Assembly: GCF_963678635.1 (NCBI RefSeq)
Contig: NW_026970820.1
Coordinates: forward strand, 744,001 to 808,000
Source of the DNA: Symsagittifera roscoffensis
Lineage: Eukaryota > Xenacoelomorpha > Acoela > Convolutidae
Length of the DNA: 64,000 bases
Direction of reading: 5' to 3'
Made by a program: the position numbers and the translations under genes. The notes beneath the pieces were generated by a model that was given only the letters and a program-made list of their open reading frames with translations, searched no databases and was not told the origin of the DNA. Below, one piece after another: positions 34,560 to 46,624 of the stretch. The stretch's first letter is position 1, and the number at the start of each line of letters is the position of its first letter.

Positions 34560-36773
34560 CACAATCAGGTACTAGTGGTGGATGTTTGTTTTTCGTATTT
34601 AGTCAAACCAAAAGAGAGCGTGGTCATGCATCGACATCATGTGCTCAAGCAAATATGTGGACTTCTACGCATTCCCATTCGCAATGCGCCCTTCGGGCGC
34701 AAATGCCAATGTTCAACTAATTTTGGCAGGTGAAAAAAAAATTTTACAGAAAAATTCTGATAAATTTTAATTTAAACTATCACCAAAAAACGCAAAGAAT
34801 TCAAAGTGTGAAACAATCAAGTTTTTGCTATTACCGAGCATGCAGTGAGACTGATTTCGGCAAAAGTAAAAGAAAAAATGAAGGAAATGGAAAGAAAAAA
34901 ACTGTTCAAAATAAGAACGCAACATCAAAAACTTATTTGATATCCGCTAATGTCATAATTCCGATCAGGCTGGTTTCAGACTTTAAGCGTAGATTTTACG
35001 GTTACGGCTGCTCTCTCTACAGGTCCCAGAGGGACCGAGTGAGCATCCTACCTCGATCCAGGATAACGGATAGTTGTTTTAAATTTTTCACAAAATATTT
35101 TTTCACTAATGCTTGTATTCAACTCCTGATGAGAAGCTGTATTAATTTTAAAAAAATTGATTTTATTAATCAATGCTTCCAAGAACAACTGATGTTAGGC
35201 GGTTGCAAATGCGGTTGCTGAAAACTAGTAAGGGATAATGTTGAGAAAAATTGTAAGTTTTCAAATGAATTTAAAAACAGTTTTTTTCTTTTTTCTTTTG
35301 TAAATCGGGAGAAATGAATCATTTTTTTTTAAAGTTTTCCTCGCACCAACCACTGTTCTTAAGTAATGAAGAGTCTTGTTCTAGCCGTTTATAACACTTT
35401 GGCAGAAAAAAACATCAATATGATGTAAAATGTTTTAAAAAAGAGAAAAATTTAAAATTATGTTTTTTTTCAAAAATCAAAAATTTGTAATTTTCAAAAT
35501 TGAAAAAAAGTGAAAATTAATTGCATATTACGATTCAGCGTACCCATTTTAGTGGGTATAGCATTTTGAATCACCAAAAAATGTTAAAAATTGTAGATTT
35601 TATGAAGTTTTCATTTTGGCTATTTTTCCTTGTCGCCTCCACTTAAGGCACCTTTCAGCCAACTTGAGAAACTGGAACCTAAACAAGCTATACAGATAGT
35701 CTGAATGAGCCATTTTCAGCGTGATAACACGCTTGGAAGAAAAAAAACTGCAGAAAATAAAGGAAATTTTGAACTTTAACCTTTTTTCTTCTTCAAATGG
35801 CGATACTTAGAATAATTTTTCAGCTGAAAAGTTCAAAAAAAATCAAAAAATTCAAATTTTGAAAAAATTTTAAAAAAATCTCATCAGTCTGTTTATTGGA
35901 GTCTTCGAGGTTTTGGGAGACCTTATCTGGCGGCTGACAACAAGTGGATCACTTATTTTAAATTTTTGAGAAAGGTCAAAAAAACCTGTTTTTACGATTT
36001 TTTAGACAGAATTCCGAAAGCAATATCTTGGCTAAAAACAAAAATGAGGGCCTAAAAATAGTACAAACAGTACTCCCACATAAAGTACATTAGGTTGGAA
36101 AGAAGAAATTGACTCTGATTCAAAAATCGTTTTATAACTTTATTTCTGAACAAAAAATTGTATAAAAATCAAAAACTGAAAAATTTTTTGAAAAAAATGA
36201 TTGTTTTGAAAAAGTGCCAATTTTTAGCTGAAACTTTTCATTTTAGCTAAAAAAGCCAGAGCAAGGCCCTTTAAGCTCAATTAAATTAATTAAGCAAATT
36301 ATTTTCAAGTTTTTTCGTTAAAGGCTTTTATTTTGAAAAAGTATTCAAAAATGGGTAAAAAAAAGTCAAAAAAATCAATTTTCTCAGATTCAAAAACCTC
36401 CACCACCATGATGATTAGTTCGCTAGATAGGACTGCTGAAACCAATTTAGACGTATTTTCATAAGTATATCAAAATTTTTATTTATTTTTGAGAATTAAG
36501 CAAAATAAAAACTTTTCCCAAATTGGGCAAAAAGCCCAAATTAGCCCAAACACCTGTTAAAAATTGTTGGGTCGAAAAATCACAAAAGGAAACCCCTATT
36601 CGTTTGACATTTTAGGGCCGCATGCAAAAAATTAGACCAATCTAACCTGACAATTTCGAGAATCAACTTTTTTGTCAAAATTCTCTAAAGACCAATTTAG
36701 GGAGATTACTTGTACCGGTGGGGGCCCTACCCCACCTAAAAATTTTTTGAAATGCTGGAACGCGGCCACCTAG
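34560..36773 (+). repeat. U satellite unit U15 (type B start, L end)
   Basis: Full 2214-bp mosaic: the start is as in U2/U3, the next part is close to U7 (TTATTTGATATCCGC), and from about 35150 it is close to U6/U10 (GGTTGCAAATGCGGTTGCTG). By chance of indels it holds the longest ORF of the window (163 codons, 34730-35221), which I do not regard as a gene. Core hairpin 35022-35036, terminal hairpin 36717-36736. Confidence 0.92.
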
Positions 36774-38977
36774 CACCCTCAAGGTCACGTGACTTATTTT
36801 TGTTTTTGGTTTTTTCTGAAACCAAAACAATAAGGTCATGCGCCAATATCATGGCCTCAAGCAAAGACGTCGGACTCTACGCATTCCCATTCGCAATGCG
36901 CCCTTAGGGCGCAAATGCCAATGCTCAATTAATTTTGCCAGGTGAAATTTTTAAAGAAAAATTCTGATGAATTTTAACTTAAACTACCACCAAAAAACGC
37001 ACAGATTTCAAAGTGTAAAACAATCAAGTTTTTGCTAATTCCGGGTATGCAGTGAGACTGATTTCGGCAAAAATAAAATAGAAAATGAAGGAAATGGAAA
37101 GAAAAAAATTGTTCAAAATAAGAACGCATTATCAAAATCTTATTTGATCTCCGCTAATGTCATAATTCCGATCAGGCTGATTTTAAGCGTAGAGTTTACG
37201 GTTACGGCTGCTCCCTCTACAGGTCCCAGAGGGACCGTGTGAGCATCCTACCTCGATCCAGGATAACGGATAGTTGCTTTTAATTTTTCACAAAATTTTT
37301 TTTCACTAATGCTTGTTTTCAATTCCTCATGAGAAGCTGTATAAATTTAAAAAAAAATTGATTTTTTTAATAAATGCTTCCAAGAAAAACTGATGTTAGG
37401 CGGTTACAAATGCGGTTGGTGAAAACTAGTAAGGGATAATGATGAGAAAAAATTTAAGTTTTCAAATGAATTGAAAAACTGTTTTTTTCTTTTTTTCTTT
37501 TGTAAATCGGTAGAAATGAATCATTTTTTTTTCAAGTTTTCCTCGCACCACCCACTGTTCTTAAGTAATGAAGATTCCTTCTCTAGCCGTTTATAACACT
37601 TTGGCAGAAAAAACATCAATATGATGTAAAATGTTTTAAAAAAGAGAAAAATTTAAAAATTATGTTTTTTTTTTTAAAATCAAAAAATTTGTAATTTTCA
37701 AAATTGAAAAAAAGTGAAAATTAATTGCATATTACGGTTCAGCGTACCCAACTTAGTGGGTCTAGCATTTTAAATTACCAAAAAATGTTGAAAATTGTAG
37801 ATTTTATGAAGTTTTCATTTACGCTATTTTTCCTTTTCGCCTCCACTTAAGGCACCTTTGAGCCAACTTGAGAAACTGGAATCTAAACAAGCTATACAGA
37901 TAGTCTGAATGAGCCATTTTCAGCGTGATAACACCCCTGGAAGAAAAAAAACTGCAGAAAAGAAAGGGAATTTTGAACTTTAACCTTTTTTCTTCTTCAA
38001 ATGGCGATACTTAGAATAATTTTTCAGCTGAAAAGTTCAAAAAAAATCAAAAAATTCAAATTTTGAAAAAATTTTAAAAAAATCTCTTCAGTCTGTTCAT
38101 TGGAGTGTTCGAGGTTTTGGGAGACCTTATCTGGCGGCTAACAACAAAAGGATCACTTATTTTAAAAATTTGAGAAAGGTCAAAAAAACCTGTTTTTACG
38201 ATTTTTTAGACAGAAATCTGAAAGCAATATCTTGGCTTAAAACAAAAATGAGGGCCTAAAAATAGTACAAACAGTACTCCCACATAAAGTACATTAGGTT
38301 GGAAACAAAAAATTTACTCTGATTCAAAAATCGTTTTTTAACTTTATTTCTGAACAAAAAATTGTAAAAAAATCAAAAACTTAAAAATTTTTTGAAAAAA
38401 ATGATTGTTTTGAAAAAGTGCAAATTTTCAGCTGAAACTTTTCATTTTAGCTAAAAAAGCCAGAGCAAGGCCCTTTAAGCTCAAATAAATTAATTAAGCA
38501 AATTAAATTCAAGTTTTTTCGTTAAAGGCTTTTATTTTGAAAAAGTATTCAAAAATGGGTAAAAAAAAGTCAAAAAAATCAATTTTCTCAGATTCAAAAA
38601 CCTCCACCACCATGATGATTAGTTCGCTAGATAGGACTGCTGAAACCAATTTAGACGTATTTTCATAAGTATATCAAAATTTTTATTTATTTTTGAGAAT
38701 TAAGCAAAATAAAAACTTTTCCCAAATTGGGCAAAAAGCCCAAATTAGCCCAAACACCTGTTAAAAATTGTTGGGTCGAAAAATCACAAAAGGAAACCCC
38801 TATTCGTTTGACATTTTAGGGCCGCATGCAAAAAATTAGACCAATCTAACCTGACAATTTCGAGAATCAACTTTTTTGTCAAAATTCTCTAAAGACCAAT
38901 TTAGGGAGATTACTTGTACCGGTGGGGGCCCTACCCCACCTAAAAAATTTTTGAAATGCTGGAACGCGGCCACCTAG
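36774..38977 (+). repeat. U satellite unit U16 (type A start, L end)
   Basis: Full 2204-bp unit. It carries the same unusual start patch as U1 (AATAAGGTCATGCGCC, GACGTCGGACTC). A 7-base deletion near 37185 (GCTGATTTTAAGCG) breaks the frame of the short ORF common to other units. Core hairpin 37222-37236, terminal hairpin 38921-38940. Confidence 0.92.
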
Positions 38978-41195
38978 CACAATCAGGTACTAGTGGCTTG
39001 ATTTTGGTTTTTAATATTGTCTGGAACCAAAAGAGAGTGTCGTCAAGCATCGACGTCATGTGGTCAAGCAAATACGTGGACTTCTACGCATTCCCATTAG
39101 CAATGCGCCCTTCGGGCGCAAATGCCAATGCTCAATTAATTTTGCCTGGTGAAAAAATAAATTAATTAAAAAGTTCTCCTAAACTTTATTTTCAACTACC
39201 ACCAAAAAACGCAAAGATTTCAAGGTGTAAAACTATCAAATTTTGGCCAATACCGGGCTTGCAATGAGACTGATGTTGGCAAAAGTAAAATAGAAAATGA
39301 AGAAAATGGAAAGAAAAAAATTGTTGAAAATAAGAACGCAACATCAAAAACTTATTTGATCTCCGCTCAAATCATAATTCAGATCAGGCTGATTTCAGAT
39401 TTTAAGCGTAGAATTTACGGTTACGGCTGCTCCCTCTACAGGTCCCAGAGGGACCGAGTGAGCATCCTACCTCGATCCAGGTTAACGGATAGTTGTTCTT
39501 AATTTTTCACAAAATTTTTTTACACTAATGCTTGTTTTCAATTCCTCATGAGAAGCTGTATTAATTTTAAAAAAATTGATTTTATTAATCAATGCTTCCA
39601 AGAACAACTGATGTTAGGCGGTTATATTTGCGGTTGTTGAAAACTAGTATGGGATAATGATGAGAAAAATTGTAAGTTTTCAAATGAATTGAAAAACGTT
39701 TTTTTTCCTTTTTTTCTTTTGTAAATCGGTAGAAATGAATCATTTTTTTTTAATTTTCCTCGCACCACCTACTGTTCTTAAGTAATGAAGATTCCTTCTC
39801 TAGCCGTTTATAACACTTTGGCAGAAAAAACATCAATATGATGTAAAATGTTTTAAAAAAGAGAAAAAATTAAAAATTATGTTTTTTTTTAAAAATCAAA
39901 AAATTTGTAATTTTCAAAATTGAAAAAAAGTGAATATTAATTGCATATTACGATTCAGCGTACCCAACTTAGTGGGTCTAGCATTTTAAATTACCAAAAA
40001 ATGTTGAAAATTGTAGATTTTATGAAGTTTTCATTTTGGCTATTTTTCCTTTTCGCCTCCACTTAAGGCACCTTTGAACCAACTTGAGAAACTGGAACCT
40101 AAACAAGCTATACAGATAGTCTGAATGAGCCATTTTCAGCGTGATAACACCCCTGGAAGAAAAAAAACTGCAGAAAAGAAAGGGAATTTTGAACTTTAAC
40201 CTTTTTTCTTCTTCAAATGGCGATACTTAGAATAATTTTTCAGCTGAAAAGTTCAAAAAAAATCAAAAAATTAAAATTTTGAAAAAATTTGTAAAAAAAT
40301 CTCATCAGTCTGTTTATTGGAGTCTTCGAGGTTTTGGGAGACCTTATCTGGCGGCTAACAACAAGTGGGTCACTTATTTTAAAAATTAGAGAAAGGTCAA
40401 AAAAACATGTTTTTTCGGTTTTTTTGACAGAATTCCTAAAGCGATATCTTGGCTAAAAACAAAAATGAGGGCCTAAAATTAGTACAAACAGTACTCTCAC
40501 ATAAGGTACATTAGGTTGGAAACAAAAAATTGACTCTGACTCAAAAATCATTTTTTAACTTTATTTCTGAACAAAAAATTGTAAAAAAATCAAAAAGTTA
40601 AAATTTTTTTGAAAAAAATGATTGTTTTGAAAAAGTGCCAATTTTTAGCTGAAACTTTTCTTTTTAGCTAATAAAGCCAAAGCAATGCCCTTTAAGCTCA
40701 AATAAATTTATTAAGCAGATTATATTCAAGTTTTTTCGTTAAAGGCTTTTATTTTGAAAAGTTAGTCAAAAATGGGTTAAAAAAAGTCAAAAAAATCAAA
40801 TTTCTCAGATTCAAAAACCTCCACTACCATGATGATTAGTTCGTTAGATAGGACTGCTGAGATCAATTTAGACGTATTTTCATAAGCATATCAAAATTTT
40901 TACTTATTTTTGAGAATTAAGCAAAATAAAAACTTTTCCCAAATTGGGCAAAAAGCCCAAATTAGCCCAAACACCTGTTAAAAATTGTTGGGTCAAAAAA
41001 TCACAAAAGAAAACTCCTATTCATTTGACATTTTAGGGCCGCATGCAAAAAATTAGACCATTCTAACCTGACAATTTCGAGAATCGACTTTTTTGCAAAA
41101 TTTCTCTATAGTCCATTTGAGGGATATTACTTGTACCGGTGGGGGCCCCTACCCCACCTCAAAAAATTTTGTAATGCTGGAACGCGGCCACCTAG
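38978..41195 (+). repeat. U satellite unit U17 (type B start, M end)
   Basis: Full 2218-bp unit. The first ~1.1 kb match U8 (GTGGCTTGATTTTGG, TTGCCTGGTG), and AAAAATAAATTAATTAAAAAG near 39155 links it to U21 and U22. Core hairpin 39441-39455, terminal hairpin 41138-41158. Confidence 0.92.
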
Positions 41196-43410
41196 CACCC
41201 TCAAGGTCACGTGACTTATTTTTGTTTTTGGTATTTTCTGAAACCAAAAGAGAGTGTGGTCATGCATCGACATCATGTGCTCAAGCAAATACGTGGACTT
41301 CTACGCATTCCCATTCGCAATGCGCCCTTCGGGCGCAGATGCCAATGCTCAATTAATTTTGCCAGGTGAAAAAAAAATTATTTAAAAAGTTCTGCTAAAC
41401 TTTATTTTAAACTACCACCAAAAAACGCAAAGATTTCAAAGTGTAAAACAATCAAATTTTTGCCAATACCGGGCTTGCAATGAGACTGATGTTGGCAAAA
41501 GTAAAATAGAAAATGTAGAAAATGGAAAGAAAAAAATTGTTCAAAATAAGAACATAACATAAAAAACTTATTTGATCTCCGCTCAATTCATAATTCAGAT
41601 CAGGTTGATTTCAGATTTTAAGCGTAGAATTTACGGTTACGGCTGCTCCCTCTACAGGTCCCAGAGGGACCGAGTGAGCATCCTACCTCGATCCAGGTTA
41701 ACGGATAGTTGTTCTTAATTTTTCACAATTTTTTTTTTCTCTAATGCTTGTTTTCACTTCCTCATGAGAAGCTGTATTATTTTTTAAAAATTTATTTTAT
41801 CCATCAATGCTTCCAAGAACAACTGATTTTAGGCGATTACAAATGCGGTTGTTGAACTAGTAAGGGATAATGATGAGAAAAATTGTAAGTTTTCGAATGA
41901 ATTTAAAAACAGTTTTTTTCCTTTTTTTCTTTTGTAAATCGGGAGAAATGAATCAGTTTTTTTTTTAAGTTTTCCTCGCACCACCCACTGTTCCTAATTA
42001 ATGAAGATTCCTGTTCTAGCCGTTTATAACACTTTGGCAGAAAAAACATCAATATGATGTAAAATGTTTTAAAAAAGAGAAAAATTTAAAAATTATTATT
42101 TTTTTAAAAAATCAAAAAATTGTAATTTTCAAAATTGAAAAAAAGTAAAAATTAATTGCATATTACGATTCACCGAACCCAACTTAGTGGGTATAGCATT
42201 TTAAATTACCAAAAAATGTTGAAAACTGTAGATTTTATGAAGTTTTCATTTTGGCTCTTTTTCCTTGTCGCCTCCACTTAAGGCACCTTTGAGCCAACTT
42301 GAGAAACTGGAACCTAAACAAGCTATACAGATAGTCTGAATGAGCCATTTTCAGCGTGATAACACGCCTGGAAGAAAAAAAAACTCCAAAAAAGAAAGAA
42401 AATTTTGAACTTTAACCTTTTTTCTTCTTCAAATGGCGATACTTAGAATAATTTTTCAGCTGAAAAGTTCAAAAAAAATCAAAAAATTCAAATTTTGAAA
42501 AATTTTTAAAAAAATTTCATCAGTCTGTTTATTGGAGTCTTCGAGGTTTTGAGAGATCTTATCTGGCGGCTAACAACAAAAGGATCACTTATTATAAAAA
42601 TTTGAGAAAGTTCAAAAAAACATGTTTTTTCAATTTTTTTGACAGAATTCCGAAAGCAATATCTTGGCTAAAAACAAAAATGAGGGCCTAAAATTAGTAC
42701 AAACAGAACTCCCACATAAGGTACATTAGGTTGGAAACAAAAAATGGACTCTGACTCAAAAATCGTTTTTTAACTTTATTTCTGAACAAAAAATTGTAAA
42801 AAAATCAAAAATTAAAAATTTTTTTGAAAAAAACGATTGTTTTGAAAAAGTGCCAATTTTTAGCTGAAACTTTTCACATTAGCTAAGAAAGCCAGAGCAA
42901 TGCTCTTTAAGCTCAAATAATTTAATTAAGCAAATTATTTTCAAGTTTTTTCGTTAAAGGCTTTTATTTTGAAAACGTATTCAAAAATGGTTAAAAAAAA
43001 GTCAAAAAAATTAATTTTCTCAGATTGAAAAACCTCCACTGCCATGATGATTAGTTCGTTCGATAGGACTACTGAGACCAATTTAGACGTATTTTCATAA
43101 GTATATCAAAATTTTTATTTATTTTTGAGAATTAAGCAAAATAAAAACTTTTCCCAAATTGGGCAAAAAGCCCAAATTAGCCCAAACACCTGTTAAAAAT
43201 TGTTGGGTCAAAAAATCACAAAAGGAAACCCCTATTCGTTTGACATTTTAGGGCCGCATGCAAAAAATTAGACCAATCTAACCTGACAATTTCGAGAATC
43301 GACTTTTTTGCAAAATTTCTCTATAGTCCATTTGAGGGATATTACTTGTACCGGTGGGGGCCCCTACCCCACCTCAAAAAATTTTGTAATGCTGGAACGC
43401 GGCCACCTAG
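41196..43410 (+). repeat. U satellite unit U18 (type A start, M end)
   Basis: Full 2215-bp unit related to U9 over the first ~1.3 kb after the start and to U3/U12 near its end (GTTCGATAGGACTACTGAG). Core hairpin 41657-41671, terminal hairpin 43353-43373. The I2 pair follows directly after its CTAG. Confidence 0.92.
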
Positions 43411-43867
43411 GGGTGCTTAACCATCCCCACCCACCCGACCGAAACTATTGACCATTCCTAATGATCCAATCGGGCTTCAATCACTTTTTTTTCCGTTGAG
43501 TAGTAACGGAAAGCGATTTAAGACAACCAAATTTCTTTAAAAACTGATGAAGCAGGTTTTCACTGAGCTACATATCCAATATTGGTAACGTGCCTTTTAT
43601 ATCTGAAACCCCCTCTCGCAAAAACCCCAATAAAGCGAAAATTTACCCCATTTTTTCTGTGTTTGCTGGCCACATTTTTGATCTGGCTCTGGTCATGACG
43701 TTGTTTAACTTATAATCTTCCAAGACATTTTTTCTACAATCAAATATTTTGAAGAGTGCCAACAAAAGGAGACTGCCAACACAACAGCTCTGCCCAAAGT
43801 AGTGTAAGAAAAATGAACAGCTAGAATCTATTTTTTTTGTCTTTGGTTGTTCTGGATGCTCCCCACA

Positions 43868-43886
43868 TGGGACCACATGGGTCCCA
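43868..43886. other. Core-type hairpin of unit I2a
   Basis: TGGGACC (43868-43874), loop ACATG, GGTCCCA (43880-43886): a 7-bp stem followed by GGGAGCATCC. It is shorter than in I1, I2b and I3, but the GGGACC/GGTCCC centre is the same. Confidence 0.7.
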
Positions 43887-44119
43887 GGGAGCATCCCATA
43901 AGGATTAAAGCAAACGTGCAACAATTATTTACCCGCAAATTAGGGTCACTATTGCGGTTCAACAATCTGTATTTGAAAAAAAAAATGATTCAGAGAACAG
44001 TTCAGCGCTGCATGCAAAAAATAAGAGCAATCTCACGCATGGGTTTCTGAAATTACTTAATTAAAAATAAAATTATTCAGAATGTGTAGTAGCCTTTAGC
44101 ATAAAATCCAATTAGAAAA

Positions 44120-45650
44120 AAGTGAAACCTCAACTTTTTATCCAATTTTGACAATTTAATACTCTATAATCAATAAATTGTCAATGGGGAAATCAAATAT
44201 GCTATCAAAAGTCACTTTTTCTCACTTTTGAACTTTTTTTGTTTATTTCTGATAAAAAATGTTGAGTCAGAAACGATCAAAATCAATTTTTTCCAAAAAG
44301 TCAAAAAAAGTTGTTCCAACCAATTTATTTCACTGAGCCACACTTTATGAACCTCTTCAGAAAGGTTTTCATAACCATAGCCGTAAAGTTCCCATATTTA
44401 GAGAAAAGGCGAAATAACACCTTTTTGGTTGTATCAAAAAAAATAGAAAAACCGGATAAAGTGGTCTTCAAACCTTTAGGATCAAAATGTGACCTCAATA
44501 ATGTATGATTGCAGTGTCAATTTAGGGTCGCATGCTAAATTATAGAACAGTTTTGCGAGCGGACTATGAGAAAGAGACTTTTTTTTCGGAATTTGGCTAT
44601 TAGTATTTGTAGTAATATAGTAGTAAGTGGCCACAGAAAAAAAAAGTAAAAACCACAATTTTTAACCATTTTTGATAATTTAATACTCTATACCTACAAA
44701 ATCGACTATGGCAAGCTCAAATATGCCATCAAACCTCACTTTTTATCACTTTTGAACAATTTCATTTTTTTGATAAAAAATGTTGAGTCAGAAACGTTAA
44801 AAATCATTTGTTTTTAAAAAGTCAGATAAAGATGGTCCAATCGATACATTTAACTGAGCCGAACTTTATGAACCTGTTAAGAATGGTTTTCTTGACCAAA
44901 GACGTAAAATTTACCCATTTTGAGAAAAGTCGAAAAAACACCTTTTTGGTTAACGCTAAAAAGTGGAAAAAGTGGGGAAAATGATCCTAAAAATAAAACC
45001 AAGGAAAAGTGGCATTAACAAACTGCCATTATCTCGTCAATTCTTGGCCGCATGCGAAAAATTGTGAAGATTAAACGAGTCTTTACTGAGGACGAAACTT
45101 TTTTTTAGGAATTTGCCTATTAGTATTTGTAGTAGTATAGTAGTAACTGACAATAGGAAAAAAATTCGTAAAAACCACAATTTTTAACCAATTTTGATAA
45201 TTTAAAACTCAATACCTACTAAATCGACTATGGCAAGCTCAAATAAGCCATCGAAACTCACTTTTTCTCACTTTGGAACAATTTTATTTTTTTGATAAAA
45301 AATGTTGAGTCAGAAACGTGAAAAATCATTTTTTTTCAGAAAGTCAAAAAAAGTTGTTCCAATCGATACATTTCACTGAGCCACACTTTATGAACCTGTT
45401 TAGAAAGGTTTTCATGGCCAAAGACGTAAAATTTACCCATTTTGAGAAAAGTCGAAAAAACACGTTTTTGGTTAACGCGAAAAAGTGGAAAAAGTGGGAA
45501 AAATGGTCTTAAAAACAAAACCATGGAAAAGTGGCACTAACAAATTGTCCTTATCTCGTCAATTCAGGGCCGCATGCAAAAAATTGGAAAGATTGAACCT
45601 GACGTTTTTGAGAACTCGATTTATTTTCCGAAAAGGACAGGGTATATATT
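44120..45650 (+). repeat. ~520-bp sub-repeats inside I2a
   Basis: Three direct copies start near 44122, 44645 and 45167, preceded by the tail of a further copy. CATGC boxes at 44011, 44531, 45051 and 45573 give spacings of 520, 520 and 522. Each copy has TTTATGAACCT and an A-rich GTGGAAAAAGTGGG-like stretch toward its end, the latter lost in the first copy. Confidence 0.75.
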
Positions 45651-45668
45651 GAAAAAAATTTTTTGCCC

Positions 45669-45690
45669 GGAAGGGGCCCCTACCCCTTCC
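45669..45690. other. Terminal hairpin of unit I2a
   Basis: GGAAGGGG and CCCCTTCC form a perfect 8-bp stem around loop CCCCTA, about 31 bp before CTAG. Relative to the I1 hairpin one base pair has switched (G:C to A:T at stem position 3) with both sides changed. Confidence 0.8.
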
Positions 45691-46212
45691 TAATCGCTTT
45701 TTGCGCCCGACGCGCGTCCATCTAGAGGAAATTGTTTCGCCCCACCCACCCGACCTAAGCCTTTACCCACCCACCTGATCAGTCAGTGCGCCTTCACGTC
45801 TTCTTTTGAAAATTGATTCATTCCGTAGCTGGAATTGATTAATGGTTTTCCCTAATACATGAAACTTTGACAGACAGATATCCAACTATTTGATAGAGCA
45901 TTTTTCGAATCACTTCTTCAAATAGATTTTCAAAAAAAGCCTAAAAAAAATCATGCGCTTTTATTACATATGTCATCGAAGCAAAAAGAGTACCGTGTTG
46001 GTTCCATAAATGGCTCCCAGTACCCACAATGCTAAGATGCAGGAAAAATACCTTTCTATTGAATTTGAGATACAATGTCTCATGAAGGAAATAGAAACGC
46101 TATCCTAGGGTGCAGGTTTTCTGAAAAAATGGTATCAGCTGAAACATAACAGCACAACATAGCGGCTGCTCTCTATTTCTCTGCTCTTTATTCGAGGTCC
46201 CGGATGCCCCTA

Positions 46213-46235
46213 CCTGGGACCACAAGGGTCCCAGG
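46213..46235. other. Core-type hairpin of unit I2b
   Basis: CCTGGGACC, loop ACAAG, GGTCCCAGG: a 9-bp stem identical to that of I1 and I3, followed by GCGCATCCTATAGG. Confidence 0.75.
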
Positions 46236-46624
46236 GCGCATCCTATAGGGATTAAAGCATCAAACGTACAATCATGAAATGAGAAATTCTAATCACTTAT
46301 TACAATGTTCCATATTTCATTTTGCTCAGCAATCAGTAAACTGTTGTATTTTTAACTTGAAGAGCCTATTATATTATCAAACAAAATTTTTCGATAAAAA
46401 TTACATTTTCTTTTAGTTTTTCAAACAATATTTTACAATTTGAAACAAAAAGAAACCTTGCATTTCTTTGCAGTAACTAAGTCAGTGCACTGTAGCTACA
46501 CTAGTGAATGTAAAACATAGTTAAAAAAACGGACAACTGAATCTGGTTTTTTAAATTTAATGTTTTTTTGTTCGGCTTTTAAATAGGATCACGTCAATTA
46601 ATAATTGAAATTGAGCAAAGACAA

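Larger units (their letters stand above)
43411..45725 (+). repeat. Diverged unit I2a
   Basis: A 2315-bp I unit that starts after the U18 CTAG with GGGTGCTTAACC and a short C-rich leader and ends in CTAG (45722-45725). The core-type hairpin is at 43868-43886 (TGGGACC, loop ACATG, GGTCCCA), followed by GGGAGCATCC. About three ~520-bp sub-repeats and a terminal hairpin (45669-45690) complete it. It is the most distinct I member in its first 700 bp. No gene is recognised. Confidence 0.82.

Noticed and set aside
34730..35221. Longest ORF of the window, 163 codons
   Set aside because: It is a fusion of short repeat frames by chance base changes in U15, is absent from all other copies, and has no recognisable domain.
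43643..43924. Minus-strand ORF of 93 codons in I2a
   Set aside because: It is not present in the other I units, has no recognisable motif, and overlaps the core-type hairpin.
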